Assembly: GCA_024742655.1 (NCBI GenBank)
Contig: JANSYB010000206.1
Coordinates: 1-5,401, forward strand
DNA length: 5,401 bases
Origin: Paracoccaceae bacterium
GTDB taxonomy: Bacteria > Pseudomonadota > Alphaproteobacteria > Rhodobacterales > Rhodobacteraceae
Direction: 5' to 3'
Shown here: positions 1 through 5,401 of the stretch, piece by piece
Position numbering within the stretch: position 1 is the stretch's first letter
Layout: each line of letters begins with the position of its first letter
The notes under the pieces: model-generated
Seen by the model: the letters and a program-made list of their open reading frames with translations, nothing else
What the model was told of the DNA's origin: nothing
Database searches by the model: none
Position numbers and translations under genes: made by a program

Positions 1-1073
1 CGTTTCTCTTCCAGTTCCAGCGTCTCCTCGATCAGCGCCTGGGCCCGCCCCAGCTCGGGGAAGGCCTGGCCCATCTGGGCGACAAGGCTGGGCACGAGGC
101 GGTGCATGACCGGATCGTCCGCCCCCAGAAGATGCGCATGCCGCATCGCCCGCCGCATGATCCGGCGCAGGACATAGCCGCGCCCCTCGTTGCTGGGCAT
201 CACACCATCGGCGATCAGGAACGAGGTCGAGCGCAGGTGATCGGCGATCACGCGGTGATGCACGTTGCCCGGCCCGTCGGGATCCTGGCTGGTGGCGTGC
301 GCACTCGCCTCGATCAGGCTGCGCATCAGGTCAGTGTCGTAATTGTCATGCTTGCCCTGCAAGAGCGCGCCGATCCGTTCCAGGCCCATGCCGGTGTCGA
401 TCGACTGCATTTCGAGATCGACCTGACTGCCGTCCTCGAACCGTTCGTTCTGCATGAAGACGAGGTTCCAGATCTCGATGAACCGGTCGCCATCCTCCTC
501 CGGGCTGCCCGGGGGGCCACCCCAGATTTCCGGGCCGTGGTCATAGAAGATTTCCGTGCAGGGGCCGCAGGGGCCGGTGGCCCCCATCGACCAGAAATTG
601 TCATCCGTGGCGATGCGAATGATCCGGTCATCCGGCAGGCCGGCGTATTTCTTCCAGATCTCGGCGGCCTCGTCATCGGTGTGGTAGATCGTGACCAGCA
701 GCTTGGATTTGTCGATCCCGAAATCCTTGGTGAGCAGATCCCATGCATAAGGGATCGCCTGTTCCTTGAAATAGTCGCCAAAACTGAAATTTCCCAGCAT
801 TTCAAAGAACGTGTGGTGCCGCGCGGTGTAGCCGACATTGTCGAGATCGTTGTGCTTGCCGCCCGCGCGCACGCATTTCTGGCTGGTCGCCGCGCGGGTG
901 TAATCGCGGTGCTCCACCCCGGTAAACAGGTTCTTGAACTGGACCATGCCCGAGTTGGTGAACATCAACGTCGGGTCGTTGCGCGGCACCAGCGGCGAGC
1001 TGGGTACGATCTCATGATCGTTGCGACGGAAGAAGTCGAGAAAGGTCGAGCGGATGTCGTTCAGCGTGGGCAT
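1..1073 (-). CDS. alaS: Alanyl-tRNA synthetase, N-terminal part (runs off left edge)
   Basis: Charges tRNA-Ala with alanine in the cytoplasm (class II aminoacyl-tRNA synthetase). Only the first 357 codons are visible; the family is usually about 870-890 aa, so the rest of the protein, including the editing and C-terminal domains, lies beyond position 1. The start at 1073 gives [15 protein letters not shown], the usual family beginning. Visible family signatures are [14 protein letters not shown] (residues 37-50), [20 protein letters not shown] (63-82), [18 protein letters not shown] (85-102), [15 protein letters not shown] (164-178), EIWNLVFMQ (200-208) and class II motif 3, DTGMGLERI (226-234). 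These make up the aminoacylation core, and the visible reading frame is intact. There is no convincing Shine-Dalgarno sequence before the ATG: the bases directly upstream on the minus strand are CCGTATACTC. The gene lies downstream of recA on the same strand, separated by an opposing small gene and a terminator, so it probably has its own promoter. The family assignment is very secure. Confidence 0.98.
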   Translation of the reverse strand, partial: MPTLNDIRSTFLDFFRRNDHEIVPSSPLVPRNDPTLMFTNSGMVQFKNLFTGVEHRDYTRAATSQKCVRAGGKHNDLDNVGYTARHHTFFEMLGNFSFGDYFKEQAIPYAWDLLTKDFGIDKSKLLVTIYHTDDEAAEIWKKYAGLPDDRIIRIATDDNFWSMGATGPCGPCTEIFYDHGPEIWGGPPGSPEEDGDRFIEIWNLVFMQNERFEDGSQVDLEMQSIDTGMGLERIGALLQGKHDNYDTDLMRSLIEASAHATSQDPDGPGNVHHRVIADHLRSTSFLIADGVMPSNEGRGYVLRRIMRRAMRHAHLLGADDPVMHRLVPSLVAQMGQAFPELGRAQALIEETLELEEK

Positions 1074-1114
1074 GAGTATACGGTCCGGAGGAGAGAGTTT
1101 CGTCGCATCCGTTT

Positions 1115-1128
1115 AACCGCATGCGGTT
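1115..1128. promoter_or_regulatory. Perfect 14-bp palindrome upstream of alaS
   Basis: AACCGCATGCGGTT is its own reverse complement. It lies 42 bp upstream of the alaS start codon and 104 bp upstream of the divergent small secreted-protein gene. A second short inverted repeat, GGACTGTCC at 1129-1137, adjoins it directly. Such a symmetric site could be an operator for a dimeric regulator, or could form a short hairpin in the alaS leader RNA. No regulator is known to me for this exact sequence, so its function is an inference. Confidence 0.4.
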
Positions 1129-1221
1129 GGACTGTCCACACAAGGACGCTGTTTGAACCACGCGCGCCCCGACCGCGACCTACAGCTGTGACCAACGGTC
1201 CAGAAACCAAACCAAAGCAAT

Positions 1222-1225
1222 GGAG
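1222..1225 (+). promoter_or_regulatory. Ribosome binding site of the small secreted-protein gene
   Basis: GGAG lies 7 bases before the ATG at 1233 (GGAGAAAAGACATG). It fixes the start of the small gene at the point where the signal peptide begins. The reading frame is open for a further 1.1 kb upstream, but that part is antisense to alaS. Confidence 0.7.
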
Positions 1226-1232
1226 AAAAGAC

Positions 1233-1595
1233 ATGATTTCCCCCACCAAGGCCGCACTCGGACTTGTGCTCGCCACTGCCTTTGCCATTCCGGCCCATGC
1301 CGGTGATTTCGTAACCAAAGCGCAAGTGGACCGCTCCGGCGGTTACAACATCGCGCTGAAGGACGGCTCTGTCGCGCGGATCATGGATATCCGCCCGCCC
1401 AAGGGCGAGTACAAGGAATGTCACGTTGACATTCCCTCGGTCCGGAAACTGACCCAGGAGGCGCAGGACAGCAAGAAATTCGGGCATGTCCCGATCCGTC
1501 TGCGGGCCCGTATGGATACAATCGGCAACTTCTTCTGCCTCGGAAAGGGCAACGGATGCGTGGTCATCGTGATGGTGCCCAGACCGCAGGCCTGA
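1233..1595 (+). CDS. Small exported protein of unknown function (120 aa)
   Basis: I do not recognise this family. The start at 1233 is chosen because a GGAG ribosome binding site precedes it and because it begins a textbook Sec signal peptide: MISPTK, then a hydrophobic stretch ALGLVLATAFAIP, then a likely signal peptidase I cut after AHA (residue 23), before GDF. The mature protein would be about 97 aa and periplasmic or secreted. It contains three cysteines (63, 102, 109), so one disulfide is possible. It is rich in Lys and Arg in the middle (RKLTQEAQDSKKFGHVPIRL) and ends in a hydrophobic beta-like strand, GCVVIVMVPRPQA. There is no lipobox, no further membrane segment and no metal or catalytic motif that I can name. 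It is divergent from alaS and convergent with recA, so it is probably transcribed alone. That the gene is real rests on the signal peptide plus ribosome binding site and needs homologues for confirmation. Confidence 0.78.
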   Translation: MISPTKAALGLVLATAFAIPAHAGDFVTKAQVDRSGGYNIALKDGSVARIMDIRPPKGEYKECHVDIPSVRKLTQEAQDSKKFGHVPIRLRARMDTIGNFFCLGKGNGCVVIVMVPRPQA

Positions 1596-1655
1596 CGCGC
1601 AGCGCTGACCGCAATCAAGCTCAGCAAAGTCCGACCTGACATCTGCAAACAAGAA

Positions 1656-1681
1656 AAGGGCCACCCCGCGGGATGGCCCTT
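1656..1681 (-). terminator. Rho-independent terminator of recA
   Basis: The arms AAGGGCCA (1656-1663) and TGGCCCTT (1674-1681) pair perfectly over 8 bp, and the loop can pair further (CC with GG around CGCG). Read on the minus strand, the hairpin is followed by TTTTCTTGTTT, a good uridine tract, 71 bases after the recA stop codon. On the plus strand the hairpin is followed only by CTCCGG, so it would be a weaker terminator for the small gene ending at 1595. Confidence 0.85.
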
Positions 1682-1697
1682 CTCCGGATAATCCTTG

Positions 1698-1730
1698 CCG
1701 CGCGGCCACTGCACGAGCCCTGTCGCGCGG
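1698..1730. repeat. GC-rich inverted repeat in the recA 3' untranslated region
   Basis: CCGCGCG (1698-1704) and CGCGCGG (1724-1730) are perfect inverted repeats around a 19-base spacer. They lie between the recA stop codon and the recA terminator, so they could form an extra stem in the 3' end of the recA message. There is no uridine tract after it on either strand, so it is not itself a terminator. It may be chance in GC-rich DNA. Confidence 0.35.
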
Positions 1731-1752
1731 TCAGCCTTGCCCGTGCTGTCGA

Positions 1753-2835
<1,083 letters not shown>

Positions 2836-2843
2836 CGCGTTCG

Positions 2844-2848
2844 CCTTT
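2844..2848 (-). promoter_or_regulatory. Ribosome binding site of recA
   Basis: On the minus strand AAAGG (within AGAAAGGCGA) lies 8 bases before the ATG at 2835. It decides between the two candidate ATG codons, because the later one at 2811 is preceded by CAGATCTTTTGACA, which has no Shine-Dalgarno sequence. Confidence 0.65.
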
Positions 2849-2888
2849 CTTATTCCACACCCTGTCAGGGGCGTCCATCGCTGCTTTC

Positions 2889-2903
2889 GTTCACCTCTTG
2901 TTC
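2889..2903 (-). promoter_or_regulatory. SOS box (LexA operator) of recA
   Basis: GTTC-ACCTCTT-GTTC on the plus strand is an exact match to the alphaproteobacterial LexA consensus GTTC-N7-GTTC (GAAC-N7-GAAC on the recA strand). It lies 54-68 bases upstream of the recA start codon, just downstream of the predicted -10 element, over the expected transcription start. Bound LexA would therefore block recA transcription until RecA filaments trigger its cleavage. The motif match is direct; the regulation is inferred from well-studied relatives such as Rhodobacter. Confidence 0.88.
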
Positions 2904-2908
2904 CGTTC

Positions 2909-2937
2909 GTTATGGATACAAAAGGAGAACATTTCAA
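2909..2937 (-). promoter_or_regulatory. Predicted sigma-70 promoter of recA
   Basis: On the minus strand TTGAAA (2937-2932, 5 of 6 to TTGACA) and CATAAC (2914-2909, 4 of 6 to TATAAT) are separated by exactly 17 bases. The transcription start would fall near 2902, inside the SOS box, leaving a leader of about 67 bases. The good spacing and the overlap with the LexA operator support each other. It has not been tested. Confidence 0.7.
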
Positions 2938-2973
2938 GAAAATTGTTTCTATCCCCACTTTTTACCCAAAGCG

Positions 2974-2988
2974 TTAAAGAGTAGTTTA
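2974..2988 (+). promoter_or_regulatory. Near-consensus CtrA-like site (weak)
   Basis: TTAA-AGAGTAG-TTTA differs by one base from the CtrA box TTAA-N7-TTAA known in Caulobacter and used in Rhodobacterales. It lies 41-55 bases upstream of the sulfotransferase-like gene. The region is locally AT-rich, so a chance match is quite possible. Confidence 0.22.
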
Positions 2989-3014
2989 TGCCTGCTCGAA
3001 ATGTTGCGTCGATC

Positions 3015-3020
3015 AGAGGT
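3015..3020 (+). promoter_or_regulatory. Ribosome binding site of the sulfotransferase-like gene
   Basis: AGAGGT lies 9 bases before the ATG at 3030. An in-frame TGA at 3021-3023 rules out any start further upstream in this frame, so the ATG at 3030 is well supported. Confidence 0.6.
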
Positions 3021-3029
3021 TGAGTTGAA

Positions 3030-3683
3030 ATGCTCGTGTTTTCAAAGGCAAAACTGGTATTCCTGTCCGTGCCCAAGACCGGCACGACCGCCTACGAGGC
3101 CGAGCTTGCGCCGCTGGCGTCGATGGTGGTGCGCGATCCGCCCGAACTCAAGCACGCGCCGGTCTTTCGTTACAATCGGTTCTTTCGCCCCGCGCTTGAA
3201 CGGTTTCTGGGCGAGGACCTGACAGTTCTTGCAGTGATGCGTGAGCCGCTCGACTGGCTGGGAAGCTGGTATCGCTACCGGCGCCGCGACGGCCAGCAGG
3301 GCGAGCGCACCTCAACGCATGATGTCAGTTTCGATGACTTCGTGCAGGCCTATATGCAAGGCAAGCGCCCGCCTTTCGCCAATGTCGGCTCCCAATCCAA
3401 GTTCCTGGAGCCACAGAAAAACGGCACCGCCGTGACGCATCTCTTCCGCTACGAGGATCAGGACGGGCTCACGACCTTTCTGGAGCGGCGGCTGAACCGC
3501 AGCATCACGACCCGTCGCATGAACAGTTCCCCGGATATGGCGCTGACGCTGCCTTCCGAGACCGAACAGCGCTACCGGCGCAAATTCGCGGTCGATTACG
3601 CGCTGTACGAATCGATCGGCGCAGATGGCGCGTACACCCCCCTGTCGCACGGCGACGCGCCGGGACACGGGCACGAGGATTAG
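3030..3683 (+). CDS. Sulfotransferase-like protein (217 aa)
   Basis: Probably a PAPS-dependent sulfotransferase-type protein, which would move a sulfate group from 3'-phosphoadenosine 5'-phosphosulfate to an unknown acceptor, perhaps a carbohydrate. LVFLSVPKTGTTAYE (residues 9-23) fits the 5'-phosphosulfate loop (Lys16), and VMREPLDWLGSWYRY (69-83) fits the 3'-phosphate motif, with Arg71 and Ser79 at the usual 8-residue spacing. The later LFRYED (138-143) is also common in these families. His42 in ELKHAP could be the catalytic base, but this is a guess. There is no signal peptide or membrane segment, so the protein appears cytoplasmic. The C-terminal tail is rich in His, Gly and Asp (HGDAPGHGHED). 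It is short compared with many carbohydrate sulfotransferases. It is divergent from recA across a shared regulatory region and convergent with cckA, with a 46-base gap. The substrate cannot be told from the sequence; a related nucleotide-binding protein without sulfotransferase activity is an alternative. Confidence 0.85.
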   Translation: MLVFSKAKLVFLSVPKTGTTAYEAELAPLASMVVRDPPELKHAPVFRYNRFFRPALERFLGEDLTVLAVMREPLDWLGSWYRYRRRDGQQGERTSTHDVSFDDFVQAYMQGKRPPFANVGSQSKFLEPQKNGTAVTHLFRYEDQDGLTTFLERRLNRSITTRRMNSSPDMALTLPSETEQRYRRKFAVDYALYESIGADGAYTPLSHGDAPGHGHED

Positions 3684-3700
3684 GCCGACGAAATCTCTGC

Positions 3701-3716
3701 CCGCGATGACGCGCGG
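3701..3716. repeat. GC-rich hairpin between two converging genes
   Basis: CCGCG (3701-3705) pairs with CGCGG (3712-3716) around ATGACG. An alternative longer-range pair is GCCCG (3699-3703) with CGGGC (3719-3723). It sits in the 46-base gap between the converging ends of the sulfotransferase-like gene and cckA. Neither strand shows a real uridine tract after it, so it is at best a poor terminator. Confidence 0.3.
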
Positions 3717-3729
3717 CACGGGCCTTGCG

Positions 3730-5401
3730 TCAATCGGCCTGCGTCCAGACATGGCTGACCGCCAGTTGCCGCTGCACCGTTTCGGTCAGTTCGGTCAGGG
3801 AAAACGGCTTGGGCAGGAACACCGAATTGGGAATTTTCGCCTGCGCCTCGCCAAAGGTCTCCTCGGCATAGCCGGAAATGAAAACCACGCTGGTCGCGGG
3901 CCGCTCTTCAAGCGCTTGCAAGACCCAGCTTGGCCCGTCGATACCCGGCATCACCACGTCGGTGACGAAAACGTCGACCGTCAGCGACGGATCGGACAGA
4001 AGCTCCAGGGCCGATTCGGCCGAGTCGGCCTCCAGAACCGTAAATCCACGCATCTGCAACGCACGGCTGGCAAAGGCCCGCACCGGCGCCTCATCCTCGA
4101 CCAGCAACACGATACCGTCGGCTTGGCCGTCGGGCAGGTCGCTTTGCGGTGTCACGGGGGGCTCGGCATCCTGTGCCTCGAAGGCCGGGAACAGCAGTTG
4201 AAACTGCGTGCCCTCCCCCGGCGTGCTGTCGACAAAGATGAACCCGCCGGTCTGCTTGACGATCCCGTAAGCCGTGGACAACCCCAGCCCGGTCCCCTCG
4301 CCCGTCCGCTTGGTTGTAAAGAACGGCTCGAACACCTTTTGCAGCTTGTCCGCGGGGATGCCGACCCCCTCGTCTTCGACCACGACGCGCACGTATCGCC
4401 CCGGCGCCACGACCGCCCGGTCGCGGCGCAAGGGTTCCTCCAGCGTCACGTTCTCGGTCTCGATCCGGATATCGCCGCCCGCGGTCATGGCGTCGCGCGC
4501 GTTCACCACGAGGTTCATCAGAACCTGTTCCAGTTGCCGTTTGTCGGCACGGATGTTTCGCAAGACCGGGTCATGACTGAGCGAGAGGGTCACTTTTTCG
4601 CCGACCAGGCGGTTGAGCAGATGCGTCAGCTCCGACAGCACGTCGCGCAGATCGATCACCTCGGGGCGCAGGGTCTGTTTGCGCGAATAGGCCAGAAGCT
4701 GACTGACCAGGGCCGCGGCGCGGTTGGCGTTCTGGTTGATCTGGACAAGGTCGGCGTAATCCGAATCCCCTTGGTCATGGCGCAGCAACAACAGGTCGCA
4801 ATGCCCTGAAATCGCGGTCAGAAGGTTGTTGAAATCATGCGCGACCCCGCCGGCCAGTTGCCCGATCGCCTGCATCTTCTGGCTTTGAACGAACTGTGCT
4901 TCCAGGGATTTGAGCTTGGTCGCGTCGCTCAGCACGGCGATCAACACGGTCTCGCCGTCCTCGGCGGCACGGTTGAGCGTGACCTGCACGAAAACCTCGC
5001 TGTCGGCGCGTTTGACGCGCAGAAACTCGGAATGCACCGTGCCGCGCCCCGCGGCCGCATCGTCAAGCCAATCCGAGATCGACCGTCCCAACCCCTCCAT
5101 CAGGTCGCTCAGCGCCTTGCCCGCGCAACTGTCGACCCCCAGCAGATCCCGCGCGGGGCGATTGGACAGCTGGACATCGCCGCTCCGCGCCAGTTTCAGC
5201 AAAGGGACCGGCAATTCATCGAAAAACGCCCAGCCATCGGGCTGGCGTTCGGTCGGGGCGACGCCGGGCAGCAGGAACACCTCATGTCGGCCCGCGACCC
5301 CCTCGAGCTCGACCGCGAGACAGGAGGTCACGCCATCGGTCGTGCTCACGTCGTTGATCTGGCCCGAGCGCAGCGGCAACTTGGGAAAGACGCGCTCCAG
5401 C
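3730..5401 (-). CDS. cckA: Hybrid sensor histidine kinase CckA, C-terminal part (runs off right edge)
   Basis: Cell-cycle histidine kinase at the head of the CckA-ChpT-CtrA phosphorelay: it autophosphorylates on His, passes the phosphate to its own receiver Asp, then to ChpT and on to CtrA and CpdR. In total 556 codons are visible and the frame is open through the right edge, so the N-terminus and any membrane segments are missing. In order: a PAS-like sensor region (about 4930-5240), HisKA with GQLAGGVAHDFNN (phospho-His codon 4837-4839), and a HATPase domain with N box NLVVNARDAM, G1 box DEGVGIP, F box FEPFFTTK and G2 box GEGTGLGLS. Then come a linker and a receiver domain with acidic pair VEDE, phospho-acceptor Asp in VTDVVMPG (codon 3958-3960), the switch residue in FISGYAEE and Lys in FLPKPF. 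All catalytic residues are present. The H-box and domain order match CckA closely; another hybrid kinase is unlikely. In Rhodobacterales this pathway controls motility and gene transfer agents. Confidence 0.93.
   Translation of the reverse strand, partial: LERVFPKLPLRSGQINDVSTTDGVTSCLAVELEGVAGRHEVFLLPGVAPTERQPDGWAFFDELPVPLLKLARSGDVQLSNRPARDLLGVDSCAGKALSDLMEGLGRSISDWLDDAAAGRGTVHSEFLRVKRADSEVFVQVTLNRAAEDGETVLIAVLSDATKLKSLEAQFVQSQKMQAIGQLAGGVAHDFNNLLTAISGHCDLLLLRHDQGDSDYADLVQINQNANRAAALVSQLLAYSRKQTLRPEVIDLRDVLSELTHLLNRLVGEKVTLSLSHDPVLRNIRADKRQLEQVLMNLVVNARDAMTAGGDIRIETENVTLEEPLRRDRAVVAPGRYVRVVVEDEGVGIPADKLQKVFEPFFTTKRTGEGTGLGLSTAYGIVKQTGGFIFVDSTPGEGTQFQLLFPAFEAQDAEPPVTPQSDLPDGQADGIVLLVEDEAPVRAFASRALQMRGFTVLEADSAESALELLSDPSLTVDVFVTDVVMPGIDGPSWVLQALEERPATSVVFISGYAEETFGEAQAKIPNSVFLPKPFSLTELTETVQRQLAVSHVWTQAD

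Noticed and set aside
326..838. Minus-strand open frame of 170 codons overlapping alaS
   Set aside because: It is in a different frame of the same strand as alaS and has an Arg/Ser-rich translation without motifs.
102..1232. Long plus-strand open frame continuous with the small secreted-protein gene
   Set aside because: It is antisense to alaS, whose frame carries all the class II synthetase motifs. A ribosome binding site and signal peptide place the real start at 1233.
1074..1232. Search for a T-box or tRNA-like leader before alaS
   Set aside because: No T-box sequence or specifier stem is visible, and such leaders are not expected for alaS in Alphaproteobacteria; only the palindromes stand out.
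1113..1709. Minus-strand open frame of 198 codons opposite the small secreted-protein gene
   Set aside because: It passes through the recA terminator and has no ribosome binding site or recognisable motif; the plus-strand gene has both a signal peptide and a ribosome binding site.
2836..2958. Upstream extension of recA by 41 codons
   Set aside because: It would begin upstream of the predicted promoter and run through the SOS box; the family start and ribosome binding site point to 2835.
3625..4809. Plus-strand open frame of 394 codons across cckA
   Set aside because: It is antisense to the intact kinase and receiver domains, with a His-, Arg- and Gln-rich low-complexity translation and no recognisable motif.
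5377..5379. TTG as the start codon of the histidine kinase
   Set aside because: The frame stays open to the window edge (upstream residues LERVFPK), and CckA proteins are much longer, so this TTG is an internal leucine.

Overview
This window looks like an ordinary housekeeping region of an alphaproteobacterial chromosome, most likely from the Rhodobacterales (Roseobacter-type). The reasons are the high GC content, the close match of the RecA and CckA protein sequences to that group as I remember them, a GTTC-N7-GTTC SOS box (the alphaproteobacterial LexA motif) in front of recA, and the presence of CckA, which is largely restricted to Alphaproteobacteria. This assignment is from recognition, not from a search.

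Layout, left to right. (1) 1-1073, minus: the 5' part (357 codons) of alaS, alanyl-tRNA synthetase, running off the left edge. (2) 1074-1232: a divergent intergenic region with a perfect 14-bp palindrome. (3) 1233-1595, plus: a 120-aa protein of unknown function with a clear signal peptide. (4) 1596-1752: a convergent intergenic region with a strong rho-independent terminator that best serves recA. (5) 1753-2835, minus: complete recA (360 aa). (6) 2836-3029: a divergent regulatory region with the recA promoter, a LexA box over the predicted transcription start, and less certain upstream elements. (7) 3030-3683, plus: a 217-aa sulfotransferase-like protein. (8) 3730-5401, minus: the C-terminal 556 codons of a hybrid histidine kinase with PAS, HisKA, HATPase and receiver domains, assigned to CckA and running off the right edge.

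How the parts work together. RecA is the SOS coprotease and recombinase, and its promoter carries the expected LexA operator. CckA is the top of the CckA-ChpT-CtrA phosphorelay, which in Rhodobacterales governs motility and gene transfer agents. AlaS is a translation enzyme. The secreted small protein and the sulfotransferase-like protein are plus-strand genes lying between the three minus-strand core genes, and neither has an obvious functional link to them.

I found no mobile element, CRISPR array, RNA gene or clearly new system. The points most worth a second look are the regulatory DNA around recA, the palindrome upstream of alaS, and the two less characterised plus-strand genes.
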